Notes: generated from the sequence alone by a model not told the origin. Shown: positions 1 through 8,053, counted from the first letter of the stretch. The stretch: DNA of 47,979 nt from Paenibacillus xylanivorans (GCF_001280595.1 NZ_LITU01000050.1:99944-147922); one strand, 5' to 3'. Made by a program: numbers and translations.

Positions 1-38
1 TGAAAAAGGAGCCATGATCACATTTTAAGGTGAAATGA

Positions 39-377
39 GTGTGTGACCGCATGTTGAATCGTGTTCGCAAAGATTTGCGTTATTATCTTCAGGAACATCA
101 GAATCGGAACAACCTCATCTTGCATTATTTCGCATTTTTATCGGCGTTTATGGCCTGGATTTTCTTGTTCATTAATATCAAAATCATGCTGGTTCTGGCA
201 CTTATCCATTACGCCCTGTCCTGGATTGGGCACTTCTATTACGAAGGCAACAAACCGGCGGCATTCCGATATCCGCATATCGGTTTTTATGCCGGGTTCA
301 CCTGGTTTTTTATCAAGACCATTGAAATCATCACCCGCAAAGAAATCATCCATCCGTGGATCAACCAACAGGACTGA
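39..377 (+). CDS. Small membrane protein, DUF962/Mpo1-like
   Basis: A 112-residue protein with two hydrophobic stretches (about 27-53 and 80-95). A central segment, GHFYYEGNKPAAFRYPH, resembles the conserved His/Glu-rich part of DUF962 proteins; the yeast member Mpo1 is an iron-dependent 2-hydroxy fatty acid dioxygenase. The residues GHFYYEG and the following YPH could supply metal ligands, but no bacterial function is assumed. GTG39 is preferred because AAGG (27-30) is well spaced from it; ATG51 is the alternative. The gene is followed 42 nt later by an ATPase gene. The family call is from memory of the motif. Confidence 0.62.
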   Translation: MCDRMLNRVRKDLRYYLQEHQNRNNLILHYFAFLSAFMAWIFLFINIKIMLVLALIHYALSWIGHFYYEGNKPAAFRYPHIGFYAGFTWFFIKTIEIITRKEIIHPWINQQD

Positions 378-419
378 AAATAGCAGGAGTCCAACGTTTA
401 TAAGAATAGGAGTGTGTCT

Positions 420-1133
420 ATGTATCTTCGAAGTGTGGAGTTACTGTCTGCTAAAGTCGAAAATTCGGATCAATATCCGTTTCACATACCGTCCATACAG
501 TCATTGGAACGATTGGAATTTAACAATAACATTACTTTTTTTGTTGGTGAAAATGGATCGGGCAAATCCACACTGCTGGAAGGCATCGCTCATCAATGTG
601 GATTTAACACAGCTGGGGGCGGGAAGAATAATGCATTTGAGATTGATGCTGCTGAATCGTCATTAGGGGACTATTTGCGTCTATCCTGGTTGCCCAAAAT
701 TACGAATGGTTTCTTCATGCGCTCGGAGTCCTTCTATCAATTTGCATCGCATGTAGATGAGTTGGGGCCGGAGTCGCTCAGGTATTATGGTGGGCGTTCG
801 TTGCATGAACAATCCCATGGGGAGTCTTTTCTCAATCTGTTTGTGAACCGATTTAATTCCAAAGGCATCTATCTGCTCGATGAGCCCGAAGCCGCCTTAT
901 CTCCAGCCCGTCAACTCTCCTTGTTGCGCATTCTTCATGATTTGTCAGACAATTCCCAATTTATTATCGCGACACATTCGCCGATTCTTTTAGGTTATCC
1001 GGGGGCGTGCATTCTAAGTTTTGACGATGGTGGAATTCAGGAAGTGGAGTATGAGGATACAGATCATTATCAGATCACCCGCAGTTTCTTGGAGAACCGC
1101 GACCGGATGCTGAACGAGTTGTTCAAGGACTAA
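420..1133 (+). CDS. AAA/ABC-type predicted ATPase (COG3910-like)
   Basis: A soluble P-loop ATPase of 237 residues. It has Walker A GENGSGKST (about 43-51), an ABC-signature-like SHGES, Walker B YLLDEPEAAL and a switch histidine in ATHSP. This order matches the single-domain predicted ATPases of the SMC/RecF-like type (COG3910), which carry no transport domain. ATG420 is chosen over GTG414 because AGGAG at 408-412 lies 7 nt from the ATG but only 1 nt from the GTG. The substrate is unknown. With no nuclease or toxin neighbour, a defence role such as OLD or Gabija is not supported. Confidence 0.8.
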   Translation: MYLRSVELLSAKVENSDQYPFHIPSIQSLERLEFNNNITFFVGENGSGKSTLLEGIAHQCGFNTAGGGKNNAFEIDAAESSLGDYLRLSWLPKITNGFFMRSESFYQFASHVDELGPESLRYYGGRSLHEQSHGESFLNLFVNRFNSKGIYLLDEPEAALSPARQLSLLRILHDLSDNSQFIIATHSPILLGYPGACILSFDDGGIQEVEYEDTDHYQITRSFLENRDRMLNELFKD

Positions 1134-1167
1134 TTTTTTCACTTTGAAAGGAGGAAGGAAGCCGAAC

Positions 1168-1653
1168 ATGAGTACCAAATTGGTATTGTTGGATCAACTG
1201 GCTGCCTGTCATCATGACAAGAGCTGGTTTATGCCGCTGGATGAGATGTTACGCAATGTAACCGCTTCTCAGGCGTTATGGCTGAATGATGAGGGGCAAT
1301 CAATCTGGGGGTTGGTGAATCATCTGACTTTCTGGAATGAAACCTGGTTGGAGCGTTTTATCGAGGGTGAAGTGGGTTTGGATAATAACATAAATAATGA
1401 TGAGACGTTTATCGTTAACCCATCCCAGGTAAGTGAAGAAGATTGGCAGAAAAGTATTGAACGTATTGGAGCAACATTTATTCGCTGGATACAGGCAGTA
1501 AGGGATAGTGATGATGCAAAACTGGGGATGACCATACCATCGTACTTCAATGCCCCATGGTGGAATGTGATATCCAATGTGTGTATTCATAATGCATATC
1601 ATATTGGACAGATCATGATGTTGAGGAAAAAAGTAAGAGGAGAGATGATATGA
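1168..1653 (+). CDS. DinB-family protein
   Basis: A 161-residue four-helix-bundle protein of the DinB/YfiT superfamily, whose members bind a divalent metal through three histidines and often transfer thiols. The expected ligands are visible: the His in VNHLTFWNE near residue 50 and a C-terminal HNAYHIGQI. ATG1168 follows an AAGGAGGAAGGA stretch; TTG1144 upstream would make the ribosome site coding and is rejected. The stop overlaps the ATG of the next gene (ATGA at 1650-1653), so the two are probably translationally coupled. The substrate is unknown; it is distinct from the BstA homologue at 33 kb. Confidence 0.85.
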   Translation: MSTKLVLLDQLAACHHDKSWFMPLDEMLRNVTASQALWLNDEGQSIWGLVNHLTFWNETWLERFIEGEVGLDNNINNDETFIVNPSQVSEEDWQKSIERIGATFIRWIQAVRDSDDAKLGMTIPSYFNAPWWNVISNVCIHNAYHIGQIMMLRKKVRGEMI

Positions 1654-2138
1654 AAATAGGTTTTCTGATCGTGGATATGCAAGAGAGTATTGTACGGGAT
1701 AAGTTAGATCAAAAAGCAATAGACCGCGCTTGTGAATATATCAATCATGTTGCAGACGTGCTTCGTTCGAGTGGCCATGTGGTAGTTCATGTACAAGACG
1801 TGGAAGGGATGGAGGATTCAAATTCTGAGGCGTATCGTATTATTTCTGAGGTTGATGTGAATGAGAAGGATCTGACGGTGACGAAGGAGAGTTCCAATGC
1901 ATTCTGGCAGACAGACTTGGAGCAGATTCTGAAAAGTCAGGGTATTGAGCTGTTGATCATATCGGGATTTGCCGCCGAGGAATGTGTTCTGTTTACCTAT
2001 AATGGCGCGATGGAGCGAGGATTTAGACCTGTCATGTTGCAAAATGGGATTCTAAGTACGCATTCCGAAGCAGTGATCTCAACCTATAGAGACCGGAACG
2101 TGATTTCTTATCCTGTAGTTAATTATCTAATCAAATAA
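1650..2138 (+). CDS. Isochorismatase-family cysteine hydrolase
   Basis: 162 residues with the whole catalytic triad of the family: Asp9 in LIVDMQ, Lys79 in VTKESSNAFW and Cys112 in GFAAEECV. Members hydrolyse small amides such as nicotinamide or N-carbamoyl compounds, or vinyl ethers such as isochorismate. The short length and missing carrier domain argue against a siderophore isochorismatase. The start overlaps the stop of the DinB gene by 4 nt, and a strong terminator at 2153-2179 ends the unit. The substrate cannot be named from sequence alone. Confidence 0.88.
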   Translation: MKIGFLIVDMQESIVRDKLDQKAIDRACEYINHVADVLRSSGHVVVHVQDVEGMEDSNSEAYRIISEVDVNEKDLTVTKESSNAFWQTDLEQILKSQGIELLIISGFAAEECVLFTYNGAMERGFRPVMLQNGILSTHSEAVISTYRDRNVISYPVVNYLIK

Positions 2139-2152
2139 GTGAGATTACTCAT

Positions 2153-2179
2153 GGACGCGACGATGTCGTGTCCGTTTTT
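2153..2179 (+). terminator. Rho-independent terminator after isochorismatase gene
   Basis: GGACGCGAC (2153-2161) pairs with GTCGTGTCC (2165-2173), nine pairs with one G-U, around a GAT loop and followed by GTTTTT. It lies 14 nt past the stop. The rest of the gap to 2342 is AT-rich leader of the next gene, with nothing else recognisable. Confidence 0.85.
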
Positions 2180-2342
2180 GGTTAAACATATCCTTTTATG
2201 ATGGAAAGGATTCTTTTTCGTTTAAATTAAACTTTACCTATATTTACTGGAGTTGAAGCGATACATTAAGTGGTAAGCAGGGGCGTGATATGCAACTAAA
2301 GATGGGGAATTGTGGTTTATTAATAAAGTGAGGTGTAATGAC

Positions 2343-2858
2343 ATGAATGTACAGATCACCAGAATCGATAAAAGTCAGAAAGAATTATTTTTAAACTTGT
2401 ACAACCTTTATCTGTATGATCTTTCCGAATTCTCGGGTGAGGATTTGCTAGAAGAGGGGAAGTACGATCCGACGAATACCTATCTCTATCTGGAACGGGC
2501 GGAATTACATCCGTTTTTTATTCAATATGATGGAAAGGTAATCGGATTTGTGCTGGTTTGCTCTCCTCCATATGTAGATGATGATGTTGACTATACGGTA
2601 CAAGAGCTGTTTCTGGTCAAAAAGTATCGTGGACAAGGATTAGCGGCTCAGGCGGTTGATCTGGTGTTTGCACAATTTCAGGGCAGATTCAAAGTGGAGC
2701 AACTGGCTAATAACCGATCAGCTGTTTCATTCTGGAAAAAATACTATGAACAACATCACATTGAATATGTAGAGTCTGAGTATAGCATTGAAATTGAAAA
2801 CATCGCTGGCAGCCATCGGATTCTGTCTCAAACCTTTGGACGTGCAAGAGCGGATTAG
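2343..2858 (+). CDS. GNAT-family N-acetyltransferase
   Basis: 171 residues with the GNAT core. Strand beta4 with motif A reads VQELFLVKKYRGQGLA, giving the acetyl-CoA pyrophosphate loop YRGQGLA, and NNRSAVSFWKKYY forms the motif B helix. Proteins with this beginning (ITRIDKSQKELFLNLYNLY) are common uncharacterised acetyltransferases of Bacillales. ATG2343 is chosen because GAGGTG lies just upstream; the in-frame TTG2310 lacks a ribosome site. The gene stands alone behind a terminator. The acceptor is unknown. Confidence 0.85.
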   Translation: MNVQITRIDKSQKELFLNLYNLYLYDLSEFSGEDLLEEGKYDPTNTYLYLERAELHPFFIQYDGKVIGFVLVCSPPYVDDDVDYTVQELFLVKKYRGQGLAAQAVDLVFAQFQGRFKVEQLANNRSAVSFWKKYYEQHHIEYVESEYSIEIENIAGSHRILSQTFGRARAD

Positions 2859-2892
2859 ATTTATGTAATTGTAGATAGGAAGGATGATTAAT

Positions 2893-3300
2893 TTGTTTGT
2901 TATAGTTGCTTCAAAAGGCAGGTTCGAGTGGATTTCAGGAATATTTCAAGCAGAAGAGGTAGCGTTACATTACATGGAACAAATCCACGAAGAGCTGAAA
3001 GAATACCAAAGTTTAATTCACGTAGAGGGCATGAGTTATCCTTTTTATATTATAGAGAGTCAGGGGTATTTTCAGTTTCTAACTAAAGATGAAGTGATTG
3101 GACTTTTCAATCATACGGACGTGTCAGAAGACGAAGATGAGGTGCACTTCAATATCTATACGGTTGATTCCGATTACAGACCGAAGAAGCCGGGCACAGA
3201 CTATATGGGCATGCTTCATCATGATCATGTGACCAATGAATTTATTGCGAAGTACAAAGAAGAAGGAACTGAGATTCTGGTCAAAAGAAGGATCTTTTAG
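2893..3300 (+). CDS. Hypothetical protein, soluble, acidic
   Basis: I do not recognise this family. It is a 135-residue acidic protein without signal peptide or membrane segment, beginning FVIVASKGRFEWISGIF and ending KRRIF. The ribosome site AGGAAGG (2877-2883) abuts ATG2884, leaving no spacer, but sits 9 nt before TTG2893, so TTG is the likelier start; using ATG2884 would add three residues. The neighbours are a GNAT and a Nudix gene in separate units. The clean reading frame and ribosome site support a real gene. Confidence 0.7.
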   Translation: MFVIVASKGRFEWISGIFQAEEVALHYMEQIHEELKEYQSLIHVEGMSYPFYIIESQGYFQFLTKDEVIGLFNHTDVSEDEDEVHFNIYTVDSDYRPKKPGTDYMGMLHHDHVTNEFIAKYKEEGTEILVKRRIF

Positions 3301-3384
3301 ATATTCGCATTTACCAATACATGGGTTATGATGAATTCAAAGGGTTACTAGAGGGAAGCAAGCCATTAGAGAGGAGCATGATGA

Positions 3385-3846
3385 ATGACAAGCCGCATTT
3401 TCGTTACGGGCGGAGCTATTATTCGTGATCATATGGGAAGAATTCTACTGCAAAAAAGATCTGATTATGGCGATTGGGGATTACCAGGTGGTGGTATGGA
3501 GCCCGGTGAGAGTATTGAAGAAACCATGATTAGAGAAGTAAAAGAAGAAACGGGTCTTGACGTGAGTTCATATGAACTGGCATCCATCTACACAGGTGAG
3601 AAAATGAAATATACATATCCGGATGGCAACGAGGTTGTATTTGTAATGTTCCTGTTTAACGTCACCGCGGAGTTGGGTGGGAAACTTGATAATGATCAAA
3701 CAACCCTTTTATTTGAAGATGAACAGAATGAATCGCTACAGCTTGTTTTTAAAAGTCTAAATGAAATTGATATTTCCACAATCAACAAGGTACAGAAGCC
3801 TGTATTTATAGATTTGAAGCAAGGGAAACTTACAATCTTGCGTTAA
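3385..3846 (+). CDS. Nudix hydrolase
   Basis: 153 residues with a complete Nudix box starting GGGMEPGESIEE and ending REVKEETGL (about residues 37-59), which supplies the Mg-binding REUxEE glutamates. The family cleaves nucleoside diphosphates linked to another moiety, such as oxidised nucleotides, NDP-sugars and coenzymes. ATG3385 has AGAGGAG 8 nt upstream. No extra domain reveals the substrate. A broken Nudix gene of another subfamily lies at 26.6 kb. Confidence 0.92.
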   Translation: MTSRIFVTGGAIIRDHMGRILLQKRSDYGDWGLPGGGMEPGESIEETMIREVKEETGLDVSSYELASIYTGEKMKYTYPDGNEVVFVMFLFNVTAELGGKLDNDQTTLLFEDEQNESLQLVFKSLNEIDISTINKVQKPVFIDLKQGKLTILR

Positions 3847-3948
3847 GCCTTAGCAGAGCTAACGAAAAGAAGATTTTGAGAGCCAATAGGACATATAGTT
3901 TATGAGTAAGTAAGTTAAATACCCATTTTAATTAAAAGGAGTCCTTAC

Positions 3949-5046
3949 ATGCCTTGGCCCATGGTTCATTTTGTAATCGCCTCTGAATTATTATCTGATC
4001 CAACCCCTGAATTTATAGTGGGAAGTCTTGCACCTGACTCCAGTCATGTGAGAACTAATGAAAGAGCCGAAAAGGCAAAAACTCATCTCATGCCAGAGGC
4101 AGGAAGATTTGCAACAGACGAAGAGCTCAGGGCATTTTTCAATTCCAACCAGAAGCATGCGCTTAGTGATCCTAAGTTCATGCAATATTTGTGCGGATAT
4201 ATCGCCCATGTATATACGGATCGTGTATGGACTTTCGAGATTTATCCCGCATATGAGGAATACCCCAATGGAAGAAATATTTATACGCAGGATGTTACGA
4301 AGCTGGAATTTATGATTTTGAGAAAAGGGTCTGATGGCCATGATTTATTGAGTAAGCTGGAAGCAGGTAAAGCTTTTGACTTAGATGGGCTGCTGGAGCA
4401 AGAGGTTTATCAGTATAGAAAAGAAAAAGTAGACTTTTTAAATAACCTTGAAAATGAGCCCTTAGGTGATTTGAGCATATTATCTATGGAAGCTATAGAA
4501 GAGTTTATTCACACAACGGCCCAAAGACTTAGACAACTGTTTGCAAAGTGGGAGGTATTCTACATGGAAAAACGGATTAGCCTGGCCCCATATAATGAGA
4601 AGTACAACCAAGACTTGGCTAATTTTGTACTAAGTGATGAACAGGTTCAATTTACTGCAATGCCTGCGGAAGTGATTGAGGAGGCATGGCAAAATCCGAA
4701 CAAATATCCGGTAGTGATTTTAAATGATGAGACTCCAGTTGGTTTTTTCATATTACATAAAAATTCTGAATACGTAGAGGAAAGAGATACTTCCCGTACA
4801 ATACTGGTACGTGCGTTATCCATTACGTTAGAACATCAGGGGAACGGGTATGCATTGGCTGCGATGAGGGAACTGCCTACACTGGTTAAGCAGCTTGATC
4901 CAAAGATCAATGAAATTATTTTAGCTGTGAATGAGGGGAATATTGCGGCACAAAAGCTTTATTTGAAAGCAGGTTTTCTGGATATGGGCGAGCGGAAAAT
5001 GGGCATTCATGGTCTTCAGTTGATTTTGCAATATAGAATGGAGTAG
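3949..5046 (+). CDS. Metal-dependent phospholipase C-like / GNAT fusion protein
   Basis: A 365-residue two-domain protein. Residues 1-204 match the zinc-dependent phospholipase C-like fold: MPWPMVH (His7), APDSSH (Asp30, His33), His46 and GYIAHVYTD (His87, Asp91). All of these are shared with the stand-alone paralogue at 19905-20606. Residues 206-365 form a GNAT acetyltransferase with the cofactor loop EHQGNGYA and a final NIAAQKLYLKAGF helix. The junction falls just where the paralogue ends. An in-frame ATG4564 at residue 206 carries its own GGGAGGT ribosome site, so the GNAT may also be made separately. The substrates of both halves are unknown. Confidence 0.82.
   Translation: MPWPMVHFVIASELLSDPTPEFIVGSLAPDSSHVRTNERAEKAKTHLMPEAGRFATDEELRAFFNSNQKHALSDPKFMQYLCGYIAHVYTDRVWTFEIYPAYEEYPNGRNIYTQDVTKLEFMILRKGSDGHDLLSKLEAGKAFDLDGLLEQEVYQYRKEKVDFLNNLENEPLGDLSILSMEAIEEFIHTTAQRLRQLFAKWEVFYMEKRISLAPYNEKYNQDLANFVLSDEQVQFTAMPAEVIEEAWQNPNKYPVVILNDETPVGFFILHKNSEYVEERDTSRTILVRALSITLEHQGNGYALAAMRELPTLVKQLDPKINEIILAVNEGNIAAQKLYLKAGFLDMGERKMGIHGLQLILQYRME
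4550..4566 (+). promoter_or_regulatory. Internal ribosome-binding site and in-frame start for the GNAT half
   Basis: GGGAGGT at 4550-4556 is followed after 7 nt by ATG4564, in frame with the 3949-5046 gene. This spacing is ideal for Bacillales. The codon is Met206, the first residue of the GNAT domain. The site is probably the original start of a separate GNAT gene before the upstream stop codon was lost. Confidence 0.6.
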
Positions 5047-5137
5047 GGCCCGGGAATACGCTAATTGCCAATATCGTCAAGCACAATCCACTCCGAACGG
5101 TCGCTAAGGTACATATTTCATAAAAAGGAGGAGTAAT

Positions 5138-5641
5138 GTGGCGAATATACACAAGGGAAGATATTCAGCTGAGATCGATGGCGAGTTTGTTGTTTTTATT
5201 ATTGGAATGAGAATTAATCGCCTGTGGGCCATACATAAGTGGTTACCTGTTTTTAAATCCATGGGCCCGATGATTAAAGAACTGTACATGAACCCAGATA
5301 CCGGGTTTCTGGGGACGGAATTTTTTATGAGCTGGCGTGGAGTGACTCTGCTGCAATATTGGAGATCTTATGATGAGTTGGAGAAATACGCACGCGGTGG
5401 CCTACACTTGGAGGCTTGGAAACGATTCAACAGATCCGTTGGATCGGATGGAAGCGTGGGGATTTATCATGAAACGTACAAAGCTCAATCCGGTTCATAT
5501 GAGACCATATATGCGAATATGCCCAAATTCGGATTGGCTAAAGTGTCTAACCATGTTCAAGCGACAGGCAGGAAAGAAACGTCCAGACGTAGAATGGGTG
5601 GAGAGAGTGATCCGGCAGTAGAAACACCAAAGAATCCTTAA
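5138..5641 (+). CDS. DUF4188 protein, monooxygenase-like fold
   Basis: 167 residues resembling DUF4188, a dimeric alpha-beta-barrel family often annotated as monooxygenase- or phenylacetaldoxime-dehydratase-like. The typical pattern is visible: FIIGMRINRLWAIHKW near the start, then GFLGTEFF and LLQYWRSYDELEKYA, then GIYHETY. The GTG5138 start follows AAAAGGAGGAG; the overlapping ATG5136 is in another frame. The last 30 residues are polar and probably disordered. No cofactor can be assigned and no partner gene lies beside it. Confidence 0.82.
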   Translation: MANIHKGRYSAEIDGEFVVFIIGMRINRLWAIHKWLPVFKSMGPMIKELYMNPDTGFLGTEFFMSWRGVTLLQYWRSYDELEKYARGGLHLEAWKRFNRSVGSDGSVGIYHETYKAQSGSYETIYANMPKFGLAKVSNHVQATGRKETSRRRMGGESDPAVETPKNP

Positions 5642-5690
5642 CATATGACTAGTGAAGTTCGATGTAAAAATTTTGCGAGTAGAGAGGAGC

Positions 5691-6206
5691 ATGTTATTGA
5701 AAGTTAAAGTCAAGCTAGAAGATTTGGGTTCTGAGCAGCTTAGCTGGCTATGCGTCCAACCGATGTTGATCTCCGTTCGTGGTAAAGATGTTGCAGCAAA
5801 AGTAGAGGTATATCGGCAATTACATGAAGGACAACAAGCGATATTTTTGTTCTATTCCTATCATAACCATACCAAGAGCTTGGCGGAATTTTATTGGTTT
5901 TCGGCGTACAACATTATTGACATGAAGAGCTGGAATGGAATTAAGAACGGGATGCGCTATTTTAATCAAAATGAAATGGTAACTCTGCTGGATGACATTG
6001 AGCTTTTGATTACAGATAAAAATAAAGTTGGAGACACGTGGCGTGAGGTTCTGCCCACGGATTTGGAGAAAGACCCGATCCTGCTGCAAAGAACGGAAGA
6101 ACTATACGTTAAATATCGAGCCGTGGCTCAGGAAGCTATTTTACACATGAATGAAATAATTCGGCAAAATCAGGAGATGTATCTGGAGAATAGTTCGGTA
6201 ACCTGA
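5691..6206 (+). CDS. Hypothetical protein
   Basis: I do not recognise the family. The product is about 171 residues, soluble, with no signal peptide. It has an aromatic segment YSYHNHTKSLAEFYWFSAYN in the middle and a helical C-terminus. AGGAG at 5685-5689 is only 1 nt from ATG5691 and 7 nt from TTG5697, so the true start may be TTG5697; GTG5652 has no ribosome site. A strong terminator follows at 6237-6269. Confidence 0.65.
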   Translation: MLLKVKVKLEDLGSEQLSWLCVQPMLISVRGKDVAAKVEVYRQLHEGQQAIFLFYSYHNHTKSLAEFYWFSAYNIIDMKSWNGIKNGMRYFNQNEMVTLLDDIELLITDKNKVGDTWREVLPTDLEKDPILLQRTEELYVKYRAVAQEAILHMNEIIRQNQEMYLENSSVT

Positions 6207-6236
6207 TTCCAGATGAAAGTCTGAAAGAGAGACATG

Positions 6237-6269
6237 AAGGGCTACTCTTGAATGAGTAGTCCTTTTTTT
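6237..6269 (+). terminator. Rho-independent terminator
   Basis: AAGGGCTACTC (6237-6247) pairs with GAGTAGTCCTT (6254-6264), eleven pairs with one G-U, around a 6-nt loop. The run of seven T continues from the stem. It separates the 5691-6206 gene from the LytTR unit. Confidence 0.9.
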
Positions 6270-6302
6270 CGTGTCTGTACGCTGAAAAATCAGTACCGAT
6301 GT

Positions 6303-6350
6303 AACAAACCTGCAATTTCATGCAACAAAACGCAATACTGTGGGTTTGTT
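6303..6350 (+). promoter_or_regulatory. Candidate LytTR operator: 10-bp-phased repeats inside an inverted repeat
   Basis: AACAAACC (6303-6310) and GGTTTGTT (6343-6350) form a perfect inverted repeat. Between them TGCAA, TGCAA and CGCAA start at 6311, 6321 and 6331, an exact 10-bp phase. LytTR regulators bind direct repeats phased with the helix turn, often just upstream of their own gene. A TAATAT at 6363-6368 could be the -10; no good -35 is present, as expected for an activator-dependent promoter. Binding by the adjacent regulator is inferred. Confidence 0.5.
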
Positions 6351-6393
6351 GTGGCTTTGCTTGTAATATGAGTTGTGAGAGGAGGGACCAAGT

Positions 6394-6840
6394 GTGAAAG
6401 TCATTTTTGAAGAAGATATGTCAATGGAAAAAAGCATGGCTAAAGTCGTAACCCATCCTGATGAGAAGTCGCATTGGAACAGTATTCAAGAAGCGATCTG
6501 CCAGTCTGAAACAAAACTTGTTGTCATCAATGCGAAGAACAATCGTAATGTGCAGATTGAGTTGAGTTCGGTGGTCGCGATTGAATCAGAGGATCGATTG
6601 TGCTGTGTGCGTGTCATTACAGGCGAAAGGTACTTGCTCAACAAACGTCTGAAGTTTGTGGAAGAGAATATGGGGGCATCCCAGTTGGTGAAAATCAATA
6701 ATCAAACCATCATTAACACAAGGCATATTAGTGAATTCTCGTCAACAGACCATGCTAGGATCAAGGTTGATCTGAACGATGGCTCCAGTTACTTTGTCAG
6801 CCGATTCTATATTAAAAACTTTAGGGGGAAATTATTATGA
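6394..6840 (+). CDS. LytTR-domain DNA-binding regulator
   Basis: 148 residues. The C-terminal 100 are a LytTR DNA-binding domain, seen in VVAIESEDRLCCVRVITGE, then LVKINNQTIINTRHI and FYIKNFRGKLL. There is no receiver domain, so it is not a two-component regulator. The next gene encodes a DUF3021 membrane protein and overlaps by 4 nt. This is the architecture of the LytTR regulatory systems of streptococci (HdrRM, BrsRM), in which the membrane partner holds back the regulator. GTG6394 follows AGAGGAGGG. Self-activation through the repeat at 6303-6350 is likely but unproven. Confidence 0.9.
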   Translation: MKVIFEEDMSMEKSMAKVVTHPDEKSHWNSIQEAICQSETKLVVINAKNNRNVQIELSSVVAIESEDRLCCVRVITGERYLLNKRLKFVEENMGASQLVKINNQTIINTRHISEFSSTDHARIKVDLNDGSSYFVSRFYIKNFRGKLL

Positions 6841-7247
6841 TTAATCAGCTTAAGCATTCATTTTTTCAAGTGTTTACGGTAACTTCGTTGTGGGTGACCT
6901 TGTTATTGACACTATTCTCTAATGGTCAGTCCTTTGAAATGGGTTACCTGTGGAATATTGCCGGGATTTCAGCTATTGCCGCTATACTGTTTGGCGTAAT
7001 GTACAATGCACTGTGGAACTACTTTACGATGAAACCCGTGTGGAATATCATCATTTCTTCCACATTTAATATTGCAGGAGGAATGGCGATCGTATGGTTG
7101 TTTTCTACAGACATGTTCCTATTGATTGCTCCCTGGTTCCCTGGAATGTGGGTCTTATCCATCGTACTGCACATTATTGGTTTTTATTTCTATGCTAAAA
7201 TAGATAGCAGGAAAAAAGCGGAAGAATTAAACAATATTCTGAAGTAA
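6837..7247 (+). CDS. DUF3021 membrane protein, LytTR partner
   Basis: 136 residues with four predicted membrane segments (about 13-30, 38-57, 68-88 and 97-119) and a short basic C-terminal tail, as in DUF3021 proteins. These are almost always coupled to a LytTR gene, and where studied they act as membrane antagonists of it. The start overlaps the stop of the regulator (ATGA), so the two are made together. The inducing signal is unknown. The following gene starts 16 nt after the stop and may be co-transcribed. Confidence 0.85.
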   Translation: MINQLKHSFFQVFTVTSLWVTLLLTLFSNGQSFEMGYLWNIAGISAIAAILFGVMYNALWNYFTMKPVWNIIISSTFNIAGGMAIVWLFSTDMFLLIAPWFPGMWVLSIVLHIIGFYFYAKIDSRKKAEELNNILK

Positions 7248-7262
7248 GCAAGGGGAACGAAT

Positions 7263-7664
7263 ATGAACGAAGAAGAGATTCTAGAGTTGTACGGTTTAGA
7301 TCCAGATACCAGACACAGGCAGAAAATCAGGGAATTGTTGCAGCAGGAAATCGAGAATCAAGAAGCAGTGGATCATGAGTATCTCAAAACCTTATGTATT
7401 ATGTTATTCTGCATCGGAAATGTAGAGGACACTGGGCTGGTCTGGAAGGCAAAACACAAGAATCAGGATACGGGCAGTTATATTGATGTGCAGCTTCTGT
7501 GTGGTGCCGGTTATGAGAAGACAGTGACTTATCTGGAGCAGAATCTCGAGGACTCAGCGGGAGAGCAGTTGAACTATCTTAGACAGTGTGAGCCATATGA
7601 CTTTGTTGATTTTTCCAAAGAGGAATGGGTCTCTAATTATAAACAGTACTACGAACTACCTTAG
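7263..7664 (+). CDS. Hypothetical protein, possibly immunity-type family
   Basis: 133 acidic residues, soluble. The segment LVWKAKHKNQDTGSYIDVQ followed by LLCGAG resembles a recurring family of Bacillales proteins often found near toxin-immunity genes; I recall the pattern, not a name. It begins 16 nt after the DUF3021 stop and is followed by an Imm33-like gene. No toxin gene is visible nearby. The immunity role is inference from pattern and neighbour only. Confidence 0.65.
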   Translation: MNEEEILELYGLDPDTRHRQKIRELLQQEIENQEAVDHEYLKTLCIMLFCIGNVEDTGLVWKAKHKNQDTGSYIDVQLLCGAGYEKTVTYLEQNLEDSAGEQLNYLRQCEPYDFVDFSKEEWVSNYKQYYELP

Positions 7665-7696
7665 TCATATCCAACATGTGAGAAATGAGATGATCA

Positions 7697-8053
7697 ATGA
7701 TGACAAATGCTGCTTCCATCCAGGAACAGATGCAGATGTGCGAGAAATATAGCGCCGACTATGTACCCAGTGAACTGTACCATAAGATAGGAATCGCCTG
7801 GAACGTCAAGGGAAATTTGGAACCGATCCACGGAATGCGTATTCAGCCCGAGGAAGATACAACCGGATGGTATATTTGGGCAGAAAAGTACTCGGATGCA
7901 GATGATTTTTTTGTACCTTTACATGTAACACACATCGATGACTGGGACCCAAAAATTAAGAAGTACCTTGGACTTGCGCCGGGATGGAGGTTTGTGATTG
8001 CAGAAGATTATGAGGATGTATGGTTTGACGAACAGTTGCTTAACAGGTCATAA
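7697..8053 (+). CDS. Imm33-like domain protein
   Basis: 118 acidic residues. The core WYIWAEKYSDADDFFVPLHV and the end APGWRFVIAEDYEDVWFD resemble proteins annotated with an Imm33-like (DUF2185-related) domain, small cytoplasmic proteins predicted to neutralise polymorphic toxins. No cognate toxin is in the window, so it would be an orphan or a domesticated gene. The ribosome site is weak; ATG7697 and ATG7700 are both possible. The domain name is moderately sure, the function unsure. Confidence 0.6.
   Translation: MMTNAASIQEQMQMCEKYSADYVPSELYHKIGIAWNVKGNLEPIHGMRIQPEEDTTGWYIWAEKYSDADDFFVPLHVTHIDDWDPKIKKYLGLAPGWRFVIAEDYEDVWFDEQLLNRS

Noticed and set aside
414..1133. Defence ATPase (OLD, Gabija or similar)
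   Set aside because: No TOPRIM, nuclease or helicase gene adjoins it, and the protein is a single small ATPase domain.
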